11,036 bases of DNA, taken from NCBI GenBank assembly GCA_022703195.1, contig JAKLEF010000037.1:1-11036 (forward strand). The letters are read 5' to 3'. This document shows, one piece after another, positions 1 through 5,855 of this stretch. The position numbers were made by a program, and so were the translations under genes. The notes beneath the pieces were generated by a model, which was not told the DNA's origin, did no database searches, and saw only the letters and a program-made list of their open reading frames with translations. The DNA is from Candidatus Fermentibacterota bacterium. GTDB taxonomy: Bacteria; Fermentibacterota; Fermentibacteria; Fermentibacterales; Fermentibacteraceae. The number at the start of each line of letters is the position of its first letter. The stretch's first letter is position 1.

Positions 1-1277
1 GAGAACAGGCTCGATTCCTGGGGCACGTAGCCCGTCTCCTGTGCGAACTCGACGGGATCGATCTCCTCGAGCGGGATGCCGTTGACCAGTATCCGCCCCT
101 CGGAGCAGGGGAGCTGGCCCGACATCATCTTCACCAGCGTGGACTTGCCCGAGCCCACCTCGCCCACGACCGCCACGGTCATGGGGCCCTCGAAGCGCCC
201 CGTCACGCCGGTGACCCCTGCGTCGCTGCCGGGGTACCTGAAGCCCGCGTTCACGAACTCCACGGACTCGACGGGGCTGAGGCCCCTCCGCCCCGTCTTC
301 TCGGGGGCGGGCGGGAAGTCGATCAGCTCCCTGACCCTGTCGATCGACGCGAAGGCCTGCTTCGACGTGACGAACAGGTTGGGGATGTCGAGCATCGGCG
401 CCAGCAGCATGTCGAGGTATACGTAGAACGCGTACAGGTCGCCGATGGTGATCTTCCCGCGGATCACGAAGATCCCGCCAAGGAAGAGCACCGTCACCTT
501 CCCCACCTCGCCGAGGATGCTGTAGAGCGACTCGATCGCCATCACGAGCTTCGTGATCGACAGGTCGATCGAGAGCCTCGAATCCAGGAGGCCGCGAAGC
601 CTGCCGGACTGCCCCTTCTCGGCCCTGTAGGCCTTGATGATGGCGATGCCCGCGAAGGTGCTGTCCAGCAGGTCGCTGGTGCGGCTCGTCGCCTTCCTGC
701 TCTCCTCGACCCTCTTCCCCAGCTTGTGCTCGGTCCTGTAGAAGATCCAGAGCATCAGCGGCAGGGGCGCCAGGGCCAGCAGAGTGAGCTCGACGCTCAT
801 GAAGAGCATCACACCCAGGCAGAAGATCAGCCTCGTCGACGACTCCACCGCCCTGAAGATCCCCGAGCAGCTGAACCACGCTATGCGGGGGTACTCGACG
901 ATGTCGTCGGTGAGGCGGGTCGAGACGTCCCCCGGGCCGAACCTGGAGAAGAACCTGTAGTCCTTCTTGAGTATGGCGCCGAAGGCGTCGTCCCTGACCT
1001 CCATCCCTATCTTGCTGTTCAGCCACGCCCGGGCGCCCGGGTAGAAGCCCGCGACCATCCTCGCGAGCGCCACCCCGGCCAGGGCCAGCAGGAGCTGCGC
1101 GAACTCCGCCGTGTTCCCGGGCGCCAGCACCGTCTCGACGTTGTCGAGCAGGTACCGGAACACCAGGGGGAACGCCAGCGCGACGGTGCCGGATATCAGC
1201 GTCAGGACCGCGAGGATCGCGGTATGGACCCGGTGCGTCCTGTAGTATCCGAATATCCACCTGAAATACTTACGCAT
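1..1277 (-). CDS. ABC exporter half-transporter, MdlA/BmrC-like (C-terminus cut by window edge)
   Basis: Fused membrane and ATPase half of an ABC exporter in the inner membrane. The visible 425 residues hold a hydrophobic, multi-helix N-terminal domain (first helix about residues 18-40), then the nucleotide-binding domain with Walker A GEVGSGKST at 372-380 and Q-loop GYVPQESSLFS around Q420. The reading frame is intact to base 1. Members of this family are about 580-600 residues long, so roughly 160-170 residues, including the signature motif, Walker B and H-loop, lie outside. The ATG at 1277 lies inside the end of the upstream exporter gene (8-nt overlap), with GGAGG at 1284-1288 six bases before it, so translation is probably coupled. 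The Q-loop wording resembles the MdlA/BmrC/TM287 type, whose partner is the type encoded next door. Substrate (drug, lipid or peptide) cannot be told. Confidence 0.93.
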   Translation of the reverse strand, partial: MRKYFRWIFGYYRTHRVHTAILAVLTLISGTVALAFPLVFRYLLDNVETVLAPGNTAEFAQLLLALAGVALARMVAGFYPGARAWLNSKIGMEVRDDAFGAILKKDYRFFSRFGPGDVSTRLTDDIVEYPRIAWFSCSGIFRAVESSTRLIFCLGVMLFMSVELTLLALAPLPLMLWIFYRTEHKLGKRVEESRKATSRTSDLLDSTFAGIAIIKAYRAEKGQSGRLRGLLDSRLSIDLSITKLVMAIESLYSILGEVGKVTVLFLGGIFVIRGKITIGDLYAFYVYLDMLLAPMLDIPNLFVTSKQAFASIDRVRELIDFPPAPEKTGRRGLSPVESVEFVNAGFRYPGSDAGVTGVTGRFEGPMTVAVVGEVGSGKSTLVKMMSGQLPCSEGRILVNGIPLEEIDPVEFAQETGYVPQESSLF

Positions 1278-3069
1278 CGACGGCCTCCGGCACGAGCTGC
1301 AGCCTGCACAGCCCGGCATAGACGCCTCCGCGCTCGATCAGCTCGAGGTGGGTCCCGGTCTCGGCGACCTGCCCCGCCTGTATGACGTAGATCCGGCCGG
1401 CATTCCTGACAGTGGCAAGCCTGTGGGCCACCACGAGCGCGGTGCGTCCCTCGAACACCATGTCCATCGCCCTCTGGATCCGCTTCTCCGTGCCCGGGTC
1501 GACGGAGGACGTGGCCTCGTCGAGCACGAGGATGTCGGGCCTGTGCAGGACCGCCCGGGCGAAGTTGACGAGCTGCCTCTCGCCCATCGAGAGGTTCTGC
1601 CCGCCTTCGGTGATCTCGCCCGACAGCCCGCCCGCGAACCTGTCGAGCAGGTCGCCGGCCTCGATCGTCTCGAGGGCGTGCATCTGCTCCTCCTCCGTCA
1701 CGGAGGGGTCGAACACGGTCAGGTTCTCGGACAGCGTCCCGGAGAAGAGGCTCACGTTCTGGAGCACGAGGCCCAGGCGCCTGCGCCAGACATCCAGCCT
1801 GAACCGCCTGATGTCCATGCCGCCTATCGTGATCCGGCCCTCGACGGGCTCGTAGAAGCGCATGAGCAGGCTCACGATGGTGCTCTTGCCCCCGCCCGAG
1901 GCGCCCACGAGGGCGATCATCGAGCTCTTCGGGATCTCCAGGGAGACCCCCTTCAGCGCCCATTCCTCGCGCCCGTACCTGAACCAGACGTCCTCGAACC
2001 TGATGGCGTCCCAGTCGCCGGGGAAGTCATCCTCGCCGAGATCGCCGTCGGGGGTCTGGGTCTCGGTGGAGAGGATCGTGTTGATCCTGTCCGCCGACGC
2101 CAGGGCCCTCTGGACCTGGTTCAGCGTCTCCGAGAACATCACGATGGGCATGAACAGCCTGCGGGTGTACTCGATGAAGAGCACCACCGAGCCTATCGTT
2201 ATCGCGCCGGCCATCACGCCCCCCCTGCCCGCGGTGAGGATCACGGCCACGGCCGCAACCTCGCACGAGCCCAGGAAGCTCCAGAATCCGTACTCCCAGA
2301 TCGAGGCCTTCACCTCGAGGCCCAGGAACCTGCGGCCCTCGCGCGAGAGCTTCCCCGCGGCCACCTCGGTGGCATCGAAGACCTGCAGCACGGGCACCGA
2401 CCTGACGTACTCGGAGACGAGCCCCGAGATGCGCGCGTAGGAGGCCCGCACCTTGCCCCAGAGCTTCCGCATCATCCGGAGCACCGGGATCGTCGCGAGC
2501 CCCACGGGCAGCACCAGGAGCATCACGAAGCCCGTGATCCGGAGGTTCGTGGCCGCCATGATGCCTATCGTGCCGGCCATCAGGGTGAGGCTCCGCAGGA
2601 TCGCCATCGAGGTCTCGCTGAAGAGCATCCTCACGCGCTCGCTGTCGCTCTCCACCCGCGCCATCAGCTTGCCCGAGGGGTACGAGTCGAAGAAGGCCTG
2701 CGAAAGCGTGAGCATGTGCTCGAAGACGCGGCCCTTGAGGTCGCGCACTATGAGCAGGCCCAGCCTGGCAGTCACCATCACCTGCAGGTAGAAGACGGAC
2801 ATGGTCGTGGTGAAGAGCAGCGCGTAGAGCCCGGCCAGCGCGGCGGTCTGCCCGGTGGACCGGGCGGGGATCGCCACGTCTATCATCCGCCTGAGGATCA
2901 GCGGGCCGCAGAGCTCGCCCGCCACGCCAAGCATCAGGAGCCCCGCCGCCAGCGCGAACGAGCGCGCGTGCGTGCCGGCTATCGGCCTGAGGCCCCTCCA
3001 CAGCACGCGCAGGGGGAACCTGCGTTGTGCGCGGTCGTCGTCATCGTCGAAATCGTCTTCGTAGAACAT
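1270..3069 (-). CDS. ABC exporter half-transporter, BmrD/TM288-like
   Basis: Complete 599-residue half-transporter. After a very acidic N-terminus (residues 4-12 nearly all Asp/Glu) comes a transmembrane domain of about six helices (about 38-320), then an ATPase domain: Walker A GASGGGKST (389-397), Q-loop Q437, signature LSMGERQ (493-499), Walker B ILVLDEATSSVD (513-524) with the usual catalytic Glu, and H-loop His549. The signature departs from LSGGQ. The 'LSxGERQL..FARA' form is what I know from BmrD/YheH, the half that pairs with a BmrC-type partner, so a heterodimer with the overlapping downstream gene is the best reading. The ATG at 3069 has only a weak Shine-Dalgarno (AGG 5 nt upstream), and an in-frame stop lies about 90 nt further upstream, which limits earlier starts. 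It is first in a two-gene operon behind a roughly 160-nt leader. Substrate unknown. Confidence 0.95.
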   Translation of the reverse strand: MFYEDDFDDDDDRAQRRFPLRVLWRGLRPIAGTHARSFALAAGLLMLGVAGELCGPLILRRMIDVAIPARSTGQTAALAGLYALLFTTTMSVFYLQVMVTARLGLLIVRDLKGRVFEHMLTLSQAFFDSYPSGKLMARVESDSERVRMLFSETSMAILRSLTLMAGTIGIMAATNLRITGFVMLLVLPVGLATIPVLRMMRKLWGKVRASYARISGLVSEYVRSVPVLQVFDATEVAAGKLSREGRRFLGLEVKASIWEYGFWSFLGSCEVAAVAVILTAGRGGVMAGAITIGSVVLFIEYTRRLFMPIVMFSETLNQVQRALASADRINTILSTETQTPDGDLGEDDFPGDWDAIRFEDVWFRYGREEWALKGVSLEIPKSSMIALVGASGGGKSTIVSLLMRFYEPVEGRITIGGMDIRRFRLDVWRRRLGLVLQNVSLFSGTLSENLTVFDPSVTEEEQMHALETIEAGDLLDRFAGGLSGEITEGGQNLSMGERQLVNFARAVLHRPDILVLDEATSSVDPGTEKRIQRAMDMVFEGRTALVVAHRLATVRNAGRIYVIQAGQVAETGTHLELIERGGVYAGLCRLQLVPEAVDA

Positions 3070-3170
3070 AGCAGCCTGTCCCGTCAGGGCCTGAGTTGAA
3101 CAGTCGTGGGAACTGGTTCGACCCGGTGCGGCTGCCTTCAGCGGTCAGCCCGTGGGATGAAGCTGCGCTG

Positions 3171-3222
3171 AGGAAGCCCCCGCTAGAGACGGACGGAGAT
3201 ATTGGACATGTCGCGGCCTCCT
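3171..3222 (-). promoter_or_regulatory. Possible hairpin masking the mini-ORF Shine-Dalgarno
   Basis: On the minus strand AGGAGGCC (3215-3222), which contains most of the Shine-Dalgarno, can pair with GGCTTCCT (3171-3178) through eight pairs, one of them G-U. The 36-nt loop contains the whole mini-ORF. Ribosomes on the mini-ORF and the stem would exclude one another, which would allow translation-dependent control of the leader. The loop is long, so the stem may be weak. Pairing was worked out by eye without energies. Confidence 0.3.
3183..3209 (-). CDS. Candidate leader mini-ORF, 8 residues (MSNISVRL)
   Basis: An ATG at 3209 is followed by seven sense codons and TAG at 3183-3185. It carries the best ribosome-binding site in the window: AAGGAGG at 3217-3223, 7 nt before the ATG. 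By contrast, the exporter gene that follows has a weak one. The peptide has no run of one amino acid of the kind seen in amino-acid attenuators, and I do not recognise it. It may be a regulatory upstream ORF whose translation changes leader folding. It could also be the surviving start of a decayed gene or a chance match. Seen: the site and the ORF. Inferred: its translation and any role. Confidence 0.4.
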   Translation of the reverse strand: MSNISVRL

Positions 3223-3223
3223 T
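3217..3223 (-). promoter_or_regulatory. Strong Shine-Dalgarno of the mini-ORF
   Basis: AAGGAGG on the minus strand, 7 nt before the ATG at 3209. It is a near-perfect anti-16S match with ideal spacing, yet it serves only an 8-codon frame. This is the main reason to take the mini-ORF seriously. Confidence 0.55.
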
Positions 3224-3238
3224 GCGAAAGATCGGGGA

Positions 3239-3268
3239 AATCTACGAAACAGACGGGGCTGCGGTCAA
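3239..3268 (-). promoter_or_regulatory. Candidate sigma70-type promoter for the ABC exporter operon
   Basis: On the minus strand TTGACC (3263-3268; 5 of 6 to the -35 consensus), an 18-nt spacer, and TAGATT (3239-3244; 4 of 6 to the -10 consensus). The -35 begins 5 nt after the stop codon of the upstream PP-loop gene. The expected start of transcription is near 3232, just ahead of the mini-ORF Shine-Dalgarno. Such a match is notable in DNA this GC-rich, but read-through from the upstream operon is also possible. Confidence 0.4.
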
Positions 3269-3273
3269 CCCGT

Positions 3274-4233
3274 TCAGAGGACGGTCATGGCCTCCGCGGC
3301 CCGTGGATCGGCGGGGAAAGCCTCCAAGACGCCTCCGCCGGGAATGGCGACCGCGACCGGGCCGTCTCCCCGGTGCCTCGTGTAGAGGACGACGAGGGAG
3401 CACGCCAGCCCTTCCGGGACGCCGTCTCCGACGGGAACCGCGGAAGGGCCCGGGACGTCCCTCGGGGCGAAGGCCATCCCGGGTGACAGGGCTTCGAGGG
3501 CCGTGTTGTCGGCCTCGTCCCTTCCCATCACCAGGAACGAGGCGGGGCCCGCGCGGAGCATGCGCCCGTGCCGGATGAGACAGGCATTCCGCGGGGTCAG
3601 GAGGCCGGCCTCCTTCAGTGCGCCGAGCCTTCTGCTGTAGATGGGGTCGGTTAGCAGGCACCCCCCGGCGGGGGCGGGATACTCGAGGCCTCTCTCCGCG
3701 GCCAGCGCCATCTGCGGCTTGCGCCCGCGGCCGGAGATGCCCAGGAGCCCTGCGCGGTCGACGAGCCCCTCCCTCTCGGGCAGGGTGGGCTCGAGCAGCT
3801 TCGCCGAGAGGGGTCTCAGCAGCCTGTCCCCCGCGCCCGAGAGATTCGCGACGCGCCTGAGGGAGGGGGGGCTCTGCGACATAGGCCGCTGGCCGAGGAC
3901 CTCGCCGGTGAAGACGAAGTCGTATCCATCATCCCGCATGATCTCCGCGAGCGCCCGGATCATCGCGGCGTGGCAGTCGATGCACGGGTTCATGCACGAT
4001 CCGAAGCCGCTGGGCGGGGCGTCGAGAAGGGACATGATCACCGGGGTGAAGTCGATCCCGCGCCAGGGCAGGCCCAGCCGCGCGGCGCCCTCCCTGCCGT
4101 TCCGCTCGGAGAAGAACGGGCTCGAGAAGGTGACGAGGAGGAGATCCACGCCCTGGTCGGCCAGGACCGACGCGGCCAGCATCCCGTCGAGGCCGCCCGA
4201 GAATGCTCCTATCCCGCGGGCCCTGCGGGTCAA
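3274..4233 (-). CDS. PP-loop ATPase, tRNA-thiolation (MnmA/ThiI)-like
   Basis: Cytoplasmic 319-residue protein of the adenine-nucleotide alpha-hydrolase (PP-loop) superfamily, which activates a substrate by adenylation. The PP-loop SGGLDG is at residues 12-17; the usual final Ser of SGGxDS is Gly here. Then come MNPCIDCH (81-88; C84, C87, with C80 just before), TGEVLGQRPMSQ (109-120), LRPLSAK (139-145) and GGCLLTDP (190-197, C192). I know this set from proteins often labelled MnmA-like or ThiI-like tRNA thiouridylases. The cysteines suit sulfur transfer or metal binding; the true substrate is unproven. I chose the TTG at 4233 because GGAGG stands 7 nt before it and it overlaps the TGA of the phosphatase gene. 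An in-frame ATG at 4257 would add 8 residues (MAHHGG...) and cannot be excluded. Last gene of a three-gene set. Confidence 0.82.
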   Translation of the reverse strand: MTRRARGIGAFSGGLDGMLAASVLADQGVDLLLVTFSSPFFSERNGREGAARLGLPWRGIDFTPVIMSLLDAPPSGFGSCMNPCIDCHAAMIRALAEIMRDDGYDFVFTGEVLGQRPMSQSPPSLRRVANLSGAGDRLLRPLSAKLLEPTLPEREGLVDRAGLLGISGRGRKPQMALAAERGLEYPAPAGGCLLTDPIYSRRLGALKEAGLLTPRNACLIRHGRMLRAGPASFLVMGRDEADNTALEALSPGMAFAPRDVPGPSAVPVGDGVPEGLACSLVVLYTRHRGDGPVAVAIPGGGVLEAFPADPRAAEAMTVL

Positions 4234-4877
4234 CCTCGTCCCTCCATGATGCGCCATCCCCGGCTCCGGGCCAGCCCGGCGAGCTTCCGCCCGGGGTTCA
4301 CGGCCACGGCGCCCCCGCAGAAGCCCATCACGTGGCGGTCGGCCCAGGAGTCGCCGTAGGCGGTGCATTCCGAAGGAGGGGTTCCCGACTCGCCGCAGAA
4401 CGCCCTGACGATGAGGAGCTTGTCCTCCCCGAACGGGCGGGTGCCGCCGATCCGTCCGGTCAGGCGTCCGCCTGCGGCTTCGGGCACGCTCGCGAAGACG
4501 CGGGAGGCGCCGACCGCGCCGGCGAGCGGCTCCACGAGCCAGACGAGCGATGCCGAGAGCAGGAGCACCTCCGCGCCCCGCGACTTCATCCCGGCGAGCT
4601 CGGAAGCCATCGCGGGCCTGATGCGCGGCACCAGGACGGCCCGGGAGAAGCGCTCCGCCTCTCCAGCGGTCTCGGAGGCGCCGAGCCCCCTCAGGTATCC
4701 CCTGTTCCAGCCCGGCCCGTGCGCGAGGGTCGCAGCGGGATGCAGCAGGTAGCCCAGCAGGAAGCGTGAGAGGGCGGCCATTCCCGGCATCCGGCGCGAG
4801 AGCAGGTGCCCGAGGAACAGCCTCTCGGACGACCCGTCGAGAAGGGTCCCGTCGACGTCGACTATCGCTGTCGGCAA
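4230..4877 (-). CDS. HAD superfamily phosphatase, subfamily IB (SerB/PgpC-like)
   Basis: Predicted cytoplasmic 215-residue phosphomonoesterase. All four HAD motifs are visible: motif I DVDGTLLD with nucleophile D7 and general acid/base D9, motif II Ser at LLSAS (S108), motif III Lys K153 after FGED, and motif IV YGDSWAD (D176, D180). The helical cap between motifs I and II (about residues 17-95), and the 'GDS..D...AVNP' ending, fit the IB group with phosphoserine phosphatase and phosphatidylglycerophosphatase C. Substrate is not resolved. The start is placed at TTG 4877, two codons before the TAIVDVDG strand. No ATG or GTG lies in frame nearby, and the ribosome-binding site is poor (AGG 10 nt away), so coupling to the gene ending 5 nt upstream is likely. 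Its TGA overlaps the TTG of the PP-loop gene. Confidence 0.87.
   Translation of the reverse strand: MPTAIVDVDGTLLDGSSERLFLGHLLSRRMPGMAALSRFLLGYLLHPAATLAHGPGWNRGYLRGLGASETAGEAERFSRAVLVPRIRPAMASELAGMKSRGAEVLLLSASLVWLVEPLAGAVGASRVFASVPEAAGGRLTGRIGGTRPFGEDKLLIVRAFCGESGTPPSECTAYGDSWADRHVMGFCGGAVAVNPGRKLAGLARSRGWRIMEGRG
4241..4245 (-). promoter_or_regulatory. Ribosome-binding site deciding the PP-loop gene start
   Basis: GGAGG on the minus strand, 7 nt before TTG at 4233, inside the end of the phosphatase gene. It favours the TTG over the upstream in-frame ATG at 4257, which itself lies 6 nt after a weaker GGAG. Confidence 0.5.
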
Positions 4878-4882
4878 TGCAG

Positions 4883-5770
4883 CTATGCCTGCTCCAGGGC
4901 CGGAGCCACCCTCACGCCCAGGCCCGAGCCCGGGCTGTTGTCGAACACCTCGACCACGTGCACGATGATGCCGGGGAAGAGCCTGGGGAACTCGCCGTGG
5001 AAGTAGGAGTGGGCCAGGTTCGTGTACGTCACGAGATCCCTGCTGTACTCGGGGGCCTGGTCGTCCTCCGGGTGCACCAGCTCGGCCACGCCCCTCACCT
5101 CGAACGAGGTGCCGTCGAGGTAGACCAGCGAGGTGGCAGGGTTCTCCATGACGTTCAGGAAGGTGTGGGTCTCGAAGTTCTCGGTGGAGTAGAGCTCGAG
5201 CGTGATGAGCCTCGTGGCGTCGAAGTTGGCGGCGTCGGAGTAGAGGGATGTCAGGGTCGCGAGCTTCTCGGGCATCGGGGCCTCGGTGGTGTCGCGCATG
5301 TGCTGGATCAGATCCTTGACCCTGTCCCTGGTCGGGCACATGCCGATGCCCTTGTAGGCGTTGTTTATGGACAGGAGGCTGTCCCTGCGGCGCACGGAGT
5401 AGGTGGCCATGGCGGCGTTGTGCGGGCCTGCGAGCGAGGGGCCCGATCCGCCGCCTCCGCCCATCATCGCGGAGATCGAGGCCAGCATCTCGAGGCGGGC
5501 CCCGAGGTTCCAGTCCATGAACGCCCCCGGCAGGGGCGTGCGGGGATAGTCGGCCCAGGCCCCGTCGACCTTCGCGCCGACGATGCCCTCCGCCTCGCGG
5601 GAGAGATCGATGTTCCTCTGCCTGAACAGGCCTGACTCCCAGTGCTCGACCGGGCCCTGCTCCCACTCGCCGGCCGAGGCCCGCCCTCCGAGCATTCCCC
5701 CGGCAACCGAACCCAGAACCGCAGCCGCGCCGGCCTTCCCGGCCTTCCTGAAGAACTGCCGCCTGTCCAT
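4883..5770 (-). CDS. Tat-exported protein of unknown function with a PNPOx-like segment
   Basis: 295-residue protein predicted to be exported folded by the twin-arginine pathway: MDRRQFFRKAG (R3, R4), a hydrophobic Ala/Gly stretch (12-29) and a likely cleavage site after ASA (31-33). The mature part has a glycine run (104-108), three potential cofactor or contact blocks, and a lone Cys145. I do not recognise the whole protein. Residues about 188-232, with 'TFLNVMENPATSLVYLDG' and 'FEVRGVAELV', read like the central strands of the split beta-barrel found in pyridoxamine-phosphate oxidase/flavin reductase proteins, which would suit Tat export of a flavoprotein; this is a tentative reading by eye. 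I chose ATG 5770 because AGGAG stands 6 nt before it and the Tat motif starts at once. The frame opens 20 codons earlier but those residues precede the Tat motif. First gene of the minus-strand set with the phosphatase and PP-loop genes. Confidence 0.85.
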   Translation of the reverse strand: MDRRQFFRKAGKAGAAAVLGSVAGGMLGGRASAGEWEQGPVEHWESGLFRQRNIDLSREAEGIVGAKVDGAWADYPRTPLPGAFMDWNLGARLEMLASISAMMGGGGGSGPSLAGPHNAAMATYSVRRRDSLLSINNAYKGIGMCPTRDRVKDLIQHMRDTTEAPMPEKLATLTSLYSDAANFDATRLITLELYSTENFETHTFLNVMENPATSLVYLDGTSFEVRGVAELVHPEDDQAPEYSRDLVTYTNLAHSYFHGEFPRLFPGIIVHVVEVFDNSPGSGLGVRVAPALEQA

Positions 5771-5776
5771 GCCTGT

Positions 5777-5781
5777 CTCCT
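5777..5781 (-). promoter_or_regulatory. Ribosome-binding site deciding the Tat-protein start
   Basis: AGGAG (within GAGAGGAG) on the minus strand, 6 nt before the ATG at 5770. It supports this start over an in-frame ATG at 5830, which would put 20 extra residues ahead of the twin-arginine motif. Confidence 0.7.
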
Positions 5782-5845
5782 CTCGAGCATGCTTCCCCGG
5801 AGGGAGGTTCTCCGCTATTTTCCCTGACACTTATCACTATCACGA

Positions 5846-5850
5846 GGGAG
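5846..5850 (+). promoter_or_regulatory. Ribosome-binding site deciding the gre start
   Basis: GGGAG stands 5 nt before TTG 5856. The reading frame stays open upstream to 5583, but that part lies antisense to the Tat-protein gene and has no such site, so the TTG is preferred. Confidence 0.55.
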
Positions 5851-5855
5851 CGCAC

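Larger units (their letters stand above)
3070..3238 (-). other. 5' leader of the ABC exporter operon
   Basis: Stretch between the candidate promoter and the exporter start codon. Read on the minus strand it holds a strong Shine-Dalgarno, an 8-codon mini-ORF that stops at 3183, a possible hairpin linking the two, and then about 110 nt up to the ATG at 3069 with no other strong signal. A short GGCTG/CAGCC inverted repeat is present in this second part but is too weak to call. The plus strand is open from about 3096, but its base use is unlike the real genes and I see no known protein in it. No intrinsic terminator with a T-run was found. Confidence 0.5.
5771..5855. promoter_or_regulatory. Divergent intergenic region with a small direct repeat
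   Basis: The 85 nt between the leftward Tat-protein gene and the rightward gre gene must hold promoter signals for both sides. It includes an AT-richer patch (5813-5843). On the minus strand GTGATA occurs twice in tandem followed by AGTG (5828-5843), which could be an operator half-site pair. I could not find a pair of -35 and -10 boxes with proper spacing in either direction, so no promoter is called. Confidence 0.35.

Noticed and set aside
1202..1963. 253-codon minus-strand frame
   Set aside because: Out-of-frame shadow of the exporter ATPase domain; no motifs.
1348..3099. 583-codon open frame on the plus strand
   Set aside because: Lies antisense to the second ABC exporter, whose motifs are complete; rich in His, Arg, Pro and Glu without any domain, as expected of a shadow frame in GC-rich DNA.
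3070..3182. Riboswitch or intrinsic terminator in the exporter leader
   Set aside because: Only short GC stems such as GGCTG/CAGCC were seen, with no T-run and no riboswitch core I recognise.
3096..3578. Plus-strand open frame starting in the 3070-3273 gap
   Set aside because: Runs antisense into the PP-loop gene, has no ribosome-binding site worth naming, and becomes Arg/Pro-rich with no recognisable domain.
4234..4368. Longer N-terminus for the PP-loop protein
   Set aside because: The extra residues are Arg-rich and overlap the conserved C-terminus of the phosphatase; the PP-loop normally sits close to the N-terminus.
4766..5635. 289-codon plus-strand frame
   Set aside because: Antisense to the Tat-exported protein and the phosphatase; low-complexity Val/Gly/Glu composition.
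5583..5855. Upstream extension of the gre frame
   Set aside because: Antisense to the Tat signal region, and TTG 5856 has a good Shine-Dalgarno.
5771..5855. Sigma70 promoters in the divergent gap (e.g. TATTTT or GATAGT as -10)
   Set aside because: No matching -35 at 16-18 nt, or the resulting start would fall within the ribosome-binding site.
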